The position numbers and the translations under genes were made by a program. A stretch of 27,312 nt of DNA from assembly GCA_938022345.1 (NCBI GenBank), contig CALIEP010000030.1:1-27312 (forward strand). Direction: 5' to 3'. The notes beneath the pieces were generated by a model. That model made no database searches, was not told the DNA's origin, and was given only the letters and a program-made list of their open reading frames with translations. Origin of the DNA: an uncultured Actinomyces sp. (GTDB lineage: Bacteria > Actinomycetota > Actinomycetes > Actinomycetales > Actinomycetaceae). Each line of letters opens with the position of its first letter. Within the stretch, counting starts at the first letter, position 1. Of this stretch, positions 7,955 through 16,291 are shown one piece after another.

Positions 7955-9337
7955 GTGGAGAACTTTGACCTCATTGTCGTTGGAGGCGGGAAGGCCGGAA
8001 AGTCACTGGCGATGAATCGCGCCAAAAAAGGCTGGAAGGTTGCCCTGATCGAACGACAGTTTATCGGTGGCACCTGCATTAACGTGGCGTGTATCCCCAC
8101 CAAATCGTTAGTCGCTGCAGCGCGCCGCATGGAAGATACTCGCAGCGACGCCACCTTCGGTATCGAGGGCACCGCTGGCGCTTACATCAACGTAGAAAAG
8201 CTGCGCGCACACAAGGAAGGTATCGTCTCGGCAATGGTTGCCGCACACGAGAAATTCTTCGCTGCGCCAGGAATCGATTTCATGCGTGGAAGCGCTCGTT
8301 TTTTGGACGCGCACAGCGTGGAAGTCAAGCTTGAAGATGGAACACTCCGCCAGCTCCACTCCGAGCGAGTCCTGCTCAATCTGGGAACCAGCCCCGCACA
8401 TCCTCCAATTCCTGGACTTTGGGAAGCTGGAGCATGGGACAGCGAAGATATCCTGCGCGTGGAAGAAATCCCCTCATCCCTTGTCATCATTGGTGGCGGA
8501 TACATCGGTATCGAATTTGCATCCATGATGACGAGCTTCGGATCCAAGGTGACAGTTGTTGCTTCCGGCCCCCACATCCTTGATCGCGAAGATCCCGATA
8601 TCGCAGCAATCTACGAAAAGAGCTTGCAGGATAGAGGCGTCACGATCCTCACCGGTGTTCTCGCAAAGTCCGGCTCAAAGCAGGACGGTGCGATCACCGT
8701 TGAGCTATCGGATGGTAGTAGCGTGAGCGCCGAAAAGGTCTTGGTTGCTGCAGGGCGTATCCCCAACACAAAGGGAATTGGTCTTGAAGAAGCTGGAGTA
8801 ACGCTCGATCAACGAGGCTTCATTAGCGTTGATGATCATCTGCGCACCAATCTCGATGGCGTCTGGGCTGCTGGCGACTGCGCAGGTACGCCCATGTTCA
8901 CCCACGCCTCATGGAACGACTACCGGATCATCCGCGAACAGATGGACGGAGTATCCTTGGATGATCCACGGACTTCAAAGGCCGGACGCCTCATCCCCTG
9001 GGCTCTCTTCGCTGAACCGGAGCTTGGACGTATCGGAATCAACGAAACCCAAGCAAAGGAACAGGGACTGGATGTCCTTGTCGCCTCGATCGATACTGCG
9101 GCAATTCCACGAGCAAAGACCATGCGCGATACGACCGGTAAGTGGAAGGCAATCGTTGACGCGAAGACCCACACAATTTTGGGCGCAACGCTTGTCGGTC
9201 CTCAGTCCGGTGAAGTCATCACCGCCGTTCAAGTAGCAATGAGTGCGGGGATGACCTACGAGCAGCTCCGCATGCTCCCCATCGCCCACCCGACAATGGG
9301 AGAAGGACTCAATATCCTCTTTGATTCTCTTGCCTGA
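7955..9337 (+). CDS. RclA-like flavoprotein disulfide reductase
   Basis: This 460-residue class I pyridine nucleotide-disulfide oxidoreductase has an FAD-binding GGGKAG (10-15), a redox-active CINVAC pair (C41 and C46), an NAD(P)-binding GGGYIG (180-185) and the C-terminal H445/E450 pair in IAHPTMGEG. It resembles E. coli RclA rather than lipoamide dehydrogenase: it shares KAGKSLA, GWKVALIE, a long WNDYRIIRE stretch and AAIPRAKTM. RclA protects against hypochlorous acid and reduces copper(II), so a stress-protection role is inferred. MerA or a generic lipoamide dehydrogenase are less likely. GTG is the start, with AAAGGAG five bases upstream. The perfect SigR-type site upstream supports thiol-stress induction. 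Confidence 0.88.
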   Translation: MENFDLIVVGGGKAGKSLAMNRAKKGWKVALIERQFIGGTCINVACIPTKSLVAAARRMEDTRSDATFGIEGTAGAYINVEKLRAHKEGIVSAMVAAHEKFFAAPGIDFMRGSARFLDAHSVEVKLEDGTLRQLHSERVLLNLGTSPAHPPIPGLWEAGAWDSEDILRVEEIPSSLVIIGGGYIGIEFASMMTSFGSKVTVVASGPHILDREDPDIAAIYEKSLQDRGVTILTGVLAKSGSKQDGAITVELSDGSSVSAEKVLVAAGRIPNTKGIGLEEAGVTLDQRGFISVDDHLRTNLDGVWAAGDCAGTPMFTHASWNDYRIIREQMDGVSLDDPRTSKAGRLIPWALFAEPELGRIGINETQAKEQGLDVLVASIDTAAIPRAKTMRDTTGKWKAIVDAKTHTILGATLVGPQSGEVITAVQVAMSAGMTYEQLRMLPIAHPTMGEGLNILFDSLA

Positions 9338-9389
9338 TCTGAGCACAAGCTCGGCGAAGCATCTGCGATCCATTTAAAGGTCGAAACGG

Positions 9390-9427
9390 GTTGGCCCCGC
9401 AGTTTCATAGGAAACTGCGGGGCCAGC
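9390..9427. terminator. Bidirectional terminator between the reductase gene and argS
   Basis: A perfect 15-bp stem (9392-9406 with 9411-9425) around an ATAG loop is extended by one G-U and one G-C pair. It sits midway in the 109-bp gap between two convergent genes, so it can serve both. There is no long T tract on either side. Confidence 0.82.
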
Positions 9428-9446
9428 TGCGTCTATCTGACTGAGC

Positions 9447-11129
9447 TCACATACGTTCGGGAGCCTCAACGCCGAGAAGATCCAGACCGCTACGCAGGAC
9501 CTGCGTCACCGCGTCATTGAGCCACAGACGCGCAACATGGCCCTCATCAACCGGATCGTCTCCACGAGGAGTAACGCGGCACTGCCCATACCAAGTGTGG
9601 TAAGCGGCGGCGAGCTGCTCCAGGTAGCGAGCAACACGGTGGGGCTCACGTAGATCCGCAGCTTGTGCAACTTGCGCAGGGAACTGCGCAAGGACGCCCA
9701 GAAGATCGCTATCGGCCTGAGTATCCAGTGCTGCAGGGTTAAAACCAGCATCGCGCGTGACACCGTGCTCAGCTGCATTTCGCGCAACGTTGCGAGTACG
9801 AGCATGCGCGTACTGAACGTAGTAGACAGGGTTTTCGTTCGTGCGCGATCCCAATAGATCCAAATCAATATCCAAATTGGAATCCATGGACACTCGAACC
9901 AGCGCGTAACGAGCAGCGTCCACGCCAACGGCATCGACCAAGTCGTCAAGGGTAACGATGGTTCCAGCGCGCTTGGACATGCGGACCGGCACGCCATCCT
10001 TAACCAGGTTCACCATCTGGCCGATGAGAATCTGCATGTTGACACCGGGCTTGTCGCCAAATGCTTCACACATCGCCATCATTCGGCCAATGTAGCCGTG
10101 GTGATCTGCACCCAGTAGGTAGATGGCAACATCGGCACCGCGGCGGCGCTTATCAAGGTAGTAGGCGACGTCACCGGCGAAGTACGCTGCTTGGCCGTCG
10201 GACTTAATCAGAACACGGTCCTTGTCATCGCCGTAAGAGGTCGTTCGCAGCCACACGGCTCCATCCTGGTCAAAGACCTCACCGCGCTGACGCAAAGTTT
10301 CAATTGCAGCGTCAACAGCTCCCGAATTGTGAAGCGAATCTTCGTGGAAGAAAACGTCAAATTCAGAGCGGAAATCACGCAGGCGCTGCTTGATTTCATC
10401 GAACATCAGCTCGACGCCACGTGCACGGAATGCCTCAACAGCTTCTTCTTCGGGAAGAGTCACCGGATCGGGCTCCCCTGCTGCGACAGCGTCTTCACGT
10501 ACTTGCGCAGCAATATCGGCAATGTACTGGCCGCCGTAACCATCTTCGGGTGCCTCATGGCCCATCGCGCGTGCATAGAGAGAACGCGCGAAACGATCGA
10601 TCTGCGAACCATGATCATTGAAGTAGTACTCGCGGGTCACCTTCGCACCCGATGCCTTCATCAGACGAGCAAGGGAGTCTCCCACGGCCGCCCAGCGTGC
10701 ACCACCCAGGTGAACAGGACCCGTGGGGTTGGCGGAGACATACTCCAAGTTAATGTGCAGCCCCTTCATGGATTCACCACGGCCGAAAGCTCCACCGGCC
10801 TCGACAATGGTGCGGGCAAGCTCGCCTGCAGAGGCAGCGGCAAGACGAATGTTGATGAAGCCTGGACCAGCGATTTCGGCGCTATCAATGCCCTCGAGTT
10901 CATTGAGGTCATTGACGAGGATCTGTGCAAAGTCGCGCGGGTTCATTCCCGCCTTCTTTGCCAATTGCATGGCAATATTGCTGGCCCAGTCGCCATGATC
11001 GCGGTTACGAGGCCTCTCGACCTTCACCGTCTCGGGAAGGTCTGCGGGCTCGAGAGCCAAGTTGCCCTGCTCGATCTCAGCAAGCAAAAGGTCGTGGATA
11101 TGAGATGCAAGTTCTTCTGGAGTCACCAC
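9447..11129 (-). CDS. argS: Arginyl-tRNA synthetase
   Basis: This class I synthetase charges tRNA-Arg with arginine. The N-terminal Add1-type domain (about 1-110) is followed by EYVSANPTGPVHLGG, where HLGG at 140-143 is the HIGH motif. The KMSKS-like motif is MSKR at 384-387, and the C-terminal anticodon-binding domain ends LLGVEAPERM. The 560-residue length is normal. The message starts with two consecutive GTG codons (11129 and 11126) and has no ribosome binding site. TACCCT on the minus strand (11133-11138) could be a -10 box for a leaderless transcript, which would favour the second GTG. One of its substrates, tRNA-Arg(CCG), lies 1.9 kb away. Confidence 0.97.
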   Translation of the reverse strand: MVTPEELASHIHDLLLAEIEQGNLALEPADLPETVKVERPRNRDHGDWASNIAMQLAKKAGMNPRDFAQILVNDLNELEGIDSAEIAGPGFINIRLAAASAGELARTIVEAGGAFGRGESMKGLHINLEYVSANPTGPVHLGGARWAAVGDSLARLMKASGAKVTREYYFNDHGSQIDRFARSLYARAMGHEAPEDGYGGQYIADIAAQVREDAVAAGEPDPVTLPEEEAVEAFRARGVELMFDEIKQRLRDFRSEFDVFFHEDSLHNSGAVDAAIETLRQRGEVFDQDGAVWLRTTSYGDDKDRVLIKSDGQAAYFAGDVAYYLDKRRRGADVAIYLLGADHHGYIGRMMAMCEAFGDKPGVNMQILIGQMVNLVKDGVPVRMSKRAGTIVTLDDLVDAVGVDAARYALVRVSMDSNLDIDLDLLGSRTNENPVYYVQYAHARTRNVARNAAEHGVTRDAGFNPAALDTQADSDLLGVLAQFPAQVAQAADLREPHRVARYLEQLAAAYHTWYGQCRVTPRGDDPVDEGHVARLWLNDAVTQVLRSGLDLLGVEAPERM

Positions 11130-11202
11130 TTAAGGGTAATCGTTTCGATTGCTCCCATGCCACACTGAAACTCTGTGACACCTCACAAAATCTGGAGTAA
11201 AG

Positions 11203-11216
11203 TTCGGTTATACGAA
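11203..11216 (+). promoter_or_regulatory. Short palindrome upstream of mntH
   Basis: TTCG-GTTATA-CGAA lies 24 bases before the mntH start, overlapping a possible -10 (TTATAC). A manganese-responsive repressor of the DtxR/MntR type might be expected to bind near here, but the site does not match the operator consensus of either. No Mn riboswitch fold is evident in the 111-bp gap, which also has to contain the argS promoter. Confidence 0.25.
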
Positions 11217-11240
11217 GATTTTGATCTGTGGAGATAGAAA

Positions 11241-12470
11241 ATGAGTGGTCACCGTCTCAAGCAGCATCGACTATTTGCTTTGATGGGTCCGGCATTTATT
11301 GCAGCAATTGCGTATGTGGACCCTGGTAATGTCGCTGCAAATATCACTGCGGGTGCCCGCTATGGCTATCTCTTGGTATGGGTACTTGTTCTTTCGAATC
11401 TCTCAGCCATGCTTGTCCAATACCTTTCAGCAAAATTGGGTATTGTCACTGGAAAATCTCTCCCCACACTACTTGGTGAACGCCTTCGTCCTCACAATCG
11501 AATTCTGTTCTGGGTCCAAGCGGAAGTCGTCGCAGCTGCAACCGACCTCGCTGAGGTTATTGGTGGAGCAATCGCCCTCAATCTTCTCTTCGGAATTCCC
11601 CTTTTGTGGTCCGGTGTCATCATTGGCGCTGCATCCATCGTTATCCTGCTCTTCCAAGGACACCGTCAGAATATTTTTGAAGCAGTCATCATCGGGATGC
11701 TTGTCGTTATTACTGCAGGATTCTTAGCGGGGCTTTTCTTCGCGCCCCCTCAGTGGTCTGAAGTTGCAAGCGGGCTGATTCCCCGATTCAAGGGCACCGA
11801 CTCAATCTTGGTCGCTGCCTCGATGCTCGGCGCAACTGTCATGCCGCACGCGATATACCTGCACTCTTCCTTGGTCAACGACCACCACACAGATCCCGAA
11901 ATTGAACGTCCCCACAAGCGAGCGCTTCTTCGCGCAACTCGCCACGATATCTTGTGGGCGCTGAGCATTGCCGGAATCGTCAATATTGGACTACTCCTTC
12001 TTGCTGCCTCGGCTTTGTCTGGAGTTGAAGGAACCGACACCATCGAAGGCGCCTACCATGCGATCGCAAACGCCCTGGGAGGCACTGTTTCCACCATCTT
12101 CGCTCTTGGCCTGCTGGCCTCAGGCTTGGCATCAACCTCGGTGGGAGCCTACGCGGGTTCAGAAATCATGAACGGTCTTCTCCACGTGAACGTCCCACTG
12201 TTGGCACGCCGCCTGGTGACGATCATCCCGGCCCTGATCATCTTGGGAATGGGAGCAGAACCAACATGGGCATTGGTGCTCTCACAGGTCGCACTTTCCT
12301 TTGGTATCCCCTTCGCCATTGTTCCGCTCATGTATCTGACGCGAAACAAGAAGCTCATGGGTGAATATGTGAATAAGCCGCTGACAATCGCAGTGGCATC
12401 TGTGATTGCAGCGGCAATTATTCTTCTCAATATTCTGTTGGCCTATCTGACCATTACCGGTCAGGGCTAA
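11241..12470 (+). CDS. mntH: NRAMP-family divalent metal transporter (Mn2+/Fe2+)
   Basis: This 409-residue membrane protein imports manganese, and possibly iron, with protons. The metal-binding DPGN of helix 1 is at 27-30 (AYVDPGNVAAN) and the helix-6 signature MPHAIYLHS is at 201-209. About eleven hydrophobic segments are visible, as expected for NRAMP. GGAGATAG precedes the ATG. It is divergent from argS and ends 21 bases before the convergent rpiB without a strong terminator. Manganese uptake fits with oxidative-stress defence, but no SigR-type site is seen here. Confidence 0.94.
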   Translation: MSGHRLKQHRLFALMGPAFIAAIAYVDPGNVAANITAGARYGYLLVWVLVLSNLSAMLVQYLSAKLGIVTGKSLPTLLGERLRPHNRILFWVQAEVVAAATDLAEVIGGAIALNLLFGIPLLWSGVIIGAASIVILLFQGHRQNIFEAVIIGMLVVITAGFLAGLFFAPPQWSEVASGLIPRFKGTDSILVAASMLGATVMPHAIYLHSSLVNDHHTDPEIERPHKRALLRATRHDILWALSIAGIVNIGLLLLAASALSGVEGTDTIEGAYHAIANALGGTVSTIFALGLLASGLASTSVGAYAGSEIMNGLLHVNVPLLARRLVTIIPALIILGMGAEPTWALVLSQVALSFGIPFAIVPLMYLTRNKKLMGEYVNKPLTIAVASVIAAAIILLNILLAYLTITGQG

Positions 12471-12491
12471 GCGACAGCACCCAATCGGGTA

Positions 12492-12929
12492 TTAGTACGC
12501 ATCCATCACCGCGATGCGACGCTTGTGACGCTCATCCTCACTGAAAGGCGTTTCCAAGAAGGTCAAAACAAAGCGGGTGGCATCTTCCTTCGAGTGCTGA
12601 CGAGCCCCGACGGCAATAACATTCGCGTTGTTATGCTCACGAGCAAGCACGGCGATGTCTTCGTTCCATACCAGTGCCGCGCGCACACCCTTGACCAAGT
12701 TGGCAGCCATCTGTTCACCATTTCCCGAACCACCAATGACTACACCCAAAGAGCCGGGATCTGAAACAACACCTTCAGCGGCTTCGATACACATCTGCGG
12801 ATAGTCATCGTTGGGATCATAGGTTGTTGCACCATGATCAATAACCTCATATCCCGCATCGCGAAGGACCTTCACCAGGTGTTCTTTAAGTTCGAATCCG
12901 GCATGATCAGTTGCAATATGGACGCGCAT
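12492..12929 (-). CDS. rpiB: Ribose-5-phosphate isomerase B
   Basis: This 145-residue enzyme interconverts ribose 5-phosphate and ribulose 5-phosphate in the pentose phosphate pathway. It has the RpiB start IATDHAGFELK with D8 and H9, the phosphate-binding and catalytic loop GGSGNGEQ (66-73) and REHNNANVI with H99. As in actinobacterial RpiB, the catalytic position of the loop carries glutamate (E72), not the cysteine of the E. coli type. An in-frame ATG at 12941 was rejected because GGAAG five bases before the ATG at 12929 gives a better start, and residue 1 then matches the family. Confidence 0.94.
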   Translation of the reverse strand: MRVHIATDHAGFELKEHLVKVLRDAGYEVIDHGATTYDPNDDYPQMCIEAAEGVVSDPGSLGVVIGGSGNGEQMAANLVKGVRAALVWNEDIAVLAREHNNANVIAVGARQHSKEDATRFVLTFLETPFSEDERHKRRIAVMDAY

Positions 12930-13000
12930 GTAAACTTCCATTCACGTTGAAGAGAGGGAACCCCTTCATGATACGGCCTGATCCGGGTATTAACTAGCGT

Positions 13001-13028
13001 TTGAGCTCGGGCTAAAGACTGATAAACT
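13001..13028 (+). promoter_or_regulatory. Probable promoter of tRNA-Arg
   Basis: TTGAGC (13001-13006) and TAAACT (13023-13028) with a 16-base spacer resemble a housekeeping promoter. Transcription would start near 13035, only a few bases before the tRNA. Confidence 0.45.
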
Positions 13029-13037
13029 GGGGCAGTT

Positions 13038-13110
13038 GCCCCGATAGCTCAGTGGATAGAGCGTTCGCCTCCGGAGCGAAAGGTCGCAGGTTCGAATCCT
13101 GTTCGGGGCA
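13038..13110 (+). tRNA. tRNA-Arg (anticodon CCG)
   Basis: A complete 73-base cloverleaf is present. The acceptor stem GCCCCGA (13038-13044) pairs with TCGGGGC (13103-13109), with A as discriminator. The anticodon stem TTCGC/GCGAA holds the loop CTCCGGA, giving anticodon CCG for codon CGG. The T arm has the invariant GGTTCGAATCC. CCA is not encoded. The opposite strand carries the end of the TauE/SafE transporter gene. Confidence 0.97.
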
Positions 13111-13867
13111 CTTTTCGCGCCACGATAATGGAACGCACCAAGAGCACCGCAAACCACGCACCAAAAAGCAAGGCATCAACGCGGGGCGACAGAAGCCTCG
13201 CACACCATGCTCCAAAAGGAACTGCGCACACAGCCGTGCAGCCAACGATCAATGCGGGACCAATGCGGACAAGGCCTCGTCGATAATTCGTTACTGTTCC
13301 ACTCAGCGCACCCGGAAGCATCACGACCATCGATACCCCACGAGCACCCAGGTCAGACATACCCAGTAGGGTCAGTCCAGGTATCGCAACTGCTCCCCCA
13401 CCAATTCCCAACAAACCGGCAAGAAAACCACACAAACATCCGAGTAGGAAGAGCACTATACCCACCGGGAGAGTAATGTCGAGAACCCCCTCGCGAGCGG
13501 GAATATACACAACCTGGATCACAATCAATGTCACGATGAATGCGACGAACCCCCAACGCAGAACGCGCTCAGACAGTCGCGCAAGCATCCATGTCCCCAT
13601 TTGTACACCGAGCAACATACCCGTGGTCATCAAAAGCGCAGGGATCCACGCAATTCTGCCTACCGCCGCATAGGAGATCACCCCGGAAAAGCAGGTTGGA
13701 ACGATGGCTAGCAAACTTGAGGCCGAGGCCTCGCGCTGAGAATAGCCGACCGCCATGAGCGCGGGGATAATGACGGTTCCACCACCAATTCCAAATAAAC
13801 CTGAGAGTGAGCCCGCAAATAAACCGGCAACGATCAGTAGCGCGACATCGCGCACACGCTGGGACAT
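13049..13867 (-). CDS. TauE/SafE (TSUP) family membrane transporter with tRNA-derived C-terminus
   Basis: This 272-residue protein has about eight hydrophobic segments and the two TSUP repeats GLFGIGGGTVIIPAL and GLLGIGGGAVAIPGL. The family exports sulfite, sulfoacetate or related anions; the substrate here is unknown. A perfect GAGGAGG four bases before the ATG at 13867 decides the start over the ATG at 13942. The reading frame has no stop before the tRNA-Arg gene, so the last 20 residues (VPRTGFEPATFRSGG...) are the translated complement of the tRNA, ending at a TGA in its D arm. This tail is a recognisable antisense-tRNA peptide and probably replaced the native end. Confidence 0.88.
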   Translation of the reverse strand: MSQRVRDVALLIVAGLFAGSLSGLFGIGGGTVIIPALMAVGYSQREASASSLLAIVPTCFSGVISYAAVGRIAWIPALLMTTGMLLGVQMGTWMLARLSERVLRWGFVAFIVTLIVIQVVYIPAREGVLDITLPVGIVLFLLGCLCGFLAGLLGIGGGAVAIPGLTLLGMSDLGARGVSMVVMLPGALSGTVTNYRRGLVRIGPALIVGCTAVCAVPFGAWCARLLSPRVDALLFGAWFAVLLVRSIIVARKVPRTGFEPATFRSGGERSIH

Positions 13868-13996
13868 TGAACCTCCTCGACGAATTCCATCATAGGCGCG
13901 CCGATCGCATAGGAAGATACTTTCTGCCCAACGCAACGCCATAGCCTAGGATGAATGAGGCAGTGTGCCAACCAGATTCACCGTCAAGGAGTTCTT

Positions 13997-15412
13997 GTGG
14001 AATACCCACTGTGGTCTCTACTTCCCTTTGTCGCAATGCTCGCATCTATCGCGGTTTTGCCACTTATTCCTGCCACCTCACACTGGTGGGAACGCAATTC
14101 CTCCCAGCTCACCGTCGCACTGATCTTGGCAGTTCCGACGACGCTGTGGATGTTCTGGAAGGCTGGAGGCACTCCGCTGATCGACACGGGGATTGAATAC
14201 TTCCAATTCATCTGCCTCCTGTTCTCACTCTATGTGGTCTCGGGTGGTATTCACCTCGCCGGTGACATTCGGGCCACCCCCCGGAACAACACAATCTTCT
14301 TGGCAATTGGCGGCATCCTGGCATCCTTCATTGGGACAACCGGCGCGGCAATGCTGTTGATCCGCCCCCTCCTTGCCACCAACCGCGAGCGTGTGAACAA
14401 GGTCCACACCGTTCTCTTCACGATTTTTATTGTCGCTAACTGCGGTGGCTTACTCACACCGCTTGGTGACCCGCCACTCTTCCTTGGTTTCCTCAACGGC
14501 GTTCCCTTTACGTGGACGCTGAACCTGTGGAAGGAATGGGCATTCGTGCTTGGAATCCTTCTTCTCTCTTACTACTCGCTTGATTGCCTGTACTATGCGT
14601 CGGAGCCCAAGCTGGCTATCGAAGAGGACAACGAAGACATCGAACCTCTGCGCCTACACGGTGCAATTAATCTTCTATTCTTTGCAGCGATCATCTGCTC
14701 CGTCGCCTTCCTACCCTCATGGGATGCCGAGGCCATCATCGAAGGTCATGCGCACGGCAGCGAGTTAGTTCCGTGGCGCGAGATCGTCATGCTTATTGCC
14801 GCTGGACTTTCACTGACTATTGGCAATAAAAAGGTCCGCTACGAAGAAAATTCCTTCCAGTGGTCCCCCATTGCCGAAGTTGCTGCACTCTTCATCGGGA
14901 TCTTTGCGACCATGGCCCCCGCATTGCGCGTCCTCGAAGAAGTTGCGCCTTCTCTTCCCCTCAACCGCGGAACTTTCTTCCTCTTCACGGGGTCCTTGTC
15001 CTCGGTCTTGGACAATGCTCCGACCTACATGACTTTCTTTGGAATGGCAAAGACCTTGGGCGGGGATGGAACGCTCATTGCCGGAGTTCCCGAGGCCTAC
15101 CTGATCCCGATCTCCTTGGGCGCAGTTTTATGCGGCGCTATTACCTACATTGGCAATGGTCCGAACTTCATGGTCAAGTCCGTGGCCGAGGCCGACGGCG
15201 TCGAAATGCCCAGTTTCGGTCGCTACATTGTGGATTCATTCATGTTGCTTGTTCCCGAGCTTGCGGCGATGGCGATGATCTTCATCGGCAGTGGCTGGGT
15301 CCGCATCGCAGGTATCGCAGTGGCCGTCGTGTTGGTGGGGATTTCATTCTGGCGAATCGCACGCGCACGGACCATTGAATTGGCAACCCGCACTCAAGGC
15401 ATTGATGCCTAA
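13997..15412 (+). CDS. Ion transporter superfamily antiporter (NhaD/citrate-transporter-like)
   Basis: This 471-residue membrane protein has about twelve hydrophobic segments in two related halves. The helix-break motifs TPLGDPPLFLGF and SSVLDNAPTYMTFFG, with IGNGPNFMVKS, are typical of the ion transporter superfamily and of proteins usually annotated as sodium:proton antiporters. The ion or carboxylate carried cannot be read from the sequence. AAGGAG at 13986-13991, five bases before the GTG at 13997, favours this start over the ATG at 13955. The gene is divergent from the TauE/SafE gene over 129 bp, where TAGCCT and TAGGAT are possible -10 boxes. Confidence 0.85.
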   Translation: MEYPLWSLLPFVAMLASIAVLPLIPATSHWWERNSSQLTVALILAVPTTLWMFWKAGGTPLIDTGIEYFQFICLLFSLYVVSGGIHLAGDIRATPRNNTIFLAIGGILASFIGTTGAAMLLIRPLLATNRERVNKVHTVLFTIFIVANCGGLLTPLGDPPLFLGFLNGVPFTWTLNLWKEWAFVLGILLLSYYSLDCLYYASEPKLAIEEDNEDIEPLRLHGAINLLFFAAIICSVAFLPSWDAEAIIEGHAHGSELVPWREIVMLIAAGLSLTIGNKKVRYEENSFQWSPIAEVAALFIGIFATMAPALRVLEEVAPSLPLNRGTFFLFTGSLSSVLDNAPTYMTFFGMAKTLGGDGTLIAGVPEAYLIPISLGAVLCGAITYIGNGPNFMVKSVAEADGVEMPSFGRYIVDSFMLLVPELAAMAMIFIGSGWVRIAGIAVAVVLVGISFWRIARARTIELATRTQGIDA

Positions 15413-15437
15413 GCGTTAAGGCAACACCATCATAGAT

Positions 15438-15476
15438 AAGCTTGTGGGAGGCACCTTAGGTACCTCCCACAAGCTT
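15438..15476. terminator. Bidirectional terminator between convergent genes
   Basis: An 18-bp stem with one mismatch (15438-15455 with 15459-15476, AAGCTTGTGGGAGG core) closes on a TTA loop. It lies between the end of the antiporter gene and the end of the glycerophosphodiesterase gene and probably stops both. Confidence 0.82.
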
Positions 15477-15497
15477 TAGGCTTCTCTATCTCGGTGT

Positions 15498-16289
15498 CTA
15501 TTCGGCATTTGCCGGTGCAATCGGATGCCACTGACCTCGTTCTTCAAGAACCTTGCGAGCCCTTGTTGGGTAGTCCGTGATGATTCCATCAACGCCAAGA
15601 TCTAGCAGACGATGCATCTGCTCTTCCTCGTTGACGGTCCAGACGTGCACGGCACACCCCAAGGCATGCGCCGTAGCGACAAAACGACGATCGACGACTC
15701 GAATCGCCCCCATCTTCTCAGGAACTTGAACCGCCCAGACCCCTTCAAGAGGTCCTGGGACAAGAAGACGTCTGGCCGGCTGCGCGAGCTGTGAAGCTGC
15801 AACAAGACGAGTAACCGCGCCGACGCCCACTGAAGTGACCAGACGCGGCTCCAAACGACGCAAGCGACGCAGCCGCGATTCGTCAAAGGAAGCGACTAAG
15901 ACACGTCCAAGCGCATCATGTTCATGAATAACTTCAAGCAAAGGAAGCGCAACTTCCTCGCTCTTCGCATCGATATTGAAATACATGTCGGGAAACTCAT
16001 CCAAGGCCTCGGCCAAGCGGATCATTCTCCCACCGTCAACACCGCGCAATTCGCGCAGCTCGCTCCAGTTCATTTCACGGATTTTTCCGCTTGCTGGATA
16101 CGTACGATCAACCTCGGGATCGTGGTTGAGAACAACCTGACCATCGGCGCTTAAATGTGCGTCTGTTTCAACGTGGTAAACCTGAATATTACGTAGCGCT
16201 TCAAAAGCTTCTGGGGTGTTCTCAGGTCCTTCTGCTCCCCCGCCTCGATGCGCAAGAATAATCGGCCCATCGCCCACAACCCGATACAT
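15498..16289 (-). CDS. Glycerophosphodiester phosphodiesterase
   Basis: This 263-residue TIM-barrel enzyme hydrolyses glycerophosphodiesters to glycerol 3-phosphate and an alcohol, recycling phospholipid head groups. Active-site motifs are ILAHRGGG (H14, R15), the metal ligands E41 and D43 in HVETDAHLSADG, and H56 in LNHDPEVDRT. The barrel ends with HVWTVNEEEQM and LGVDGIITDYP. A GTG at 16298 overlaps the AAGGAG ribosome binding site and was rejected in favour of the ATG at 16289, which lies two bases after the M23 peptidase stop. No signal peptide is seen, so it is probably cytoplasmic. Confidence 0.92.
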   Translation of the reverse strand: MYRVVGDGPIILAHRGGGAEGPENTPEAFEALRNIQVYHVETDAHLSADGQVVLNHDPEVDRTYPASGKIREMNWSELRELRGVDGGRMIRLAEALDEFPDMYFNIDAKSEEVALPLLEVIHEHDALGRVLVASFDESRLRRLRRLEPRLVTSVGVGAVTRLVAASQLAQPARRLLVPGPLEGVWAVQVPEKMGAIRVVDRRFVATAHALGCAVHVWTVNEEEQMHRLLDLGVDGIITDYPTRARKVLEERGQWHPIAPANAE

Positions 16290-16291
16290 GC

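Noticed and set aside
7955..9337. Lipoamide dehydrogenase (E3) for the Kgd complex
   Set aside because: The sequence features and active-site surroundings are RclA-like, the C-terminal motif is IAHPTMGEG and not the HAHPTLSE of E3, and the gene lies far from kgd.
10191..11168. 325-residue open frame on the plus strand opposite argS
   Set aside because: It is the antisense shadow of a clearly real argS, with no recognisable domain and no plausible composition for a protein.
12945..12990. GGATC-N18-GTT upstream of rpiB on the minus strand
   Set aside because: The -35 element does not match the SigR consensus closely enough, and rpiB is not an expected target.
13052..13369. 105-residue plus-strand frame starting inside tRNA-Arg
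   Set aside because: It begins with translated tRNA sequence (RRFESCSGH type) and runs antisense to the transporter gene, so it is an artefact of the tRNA.
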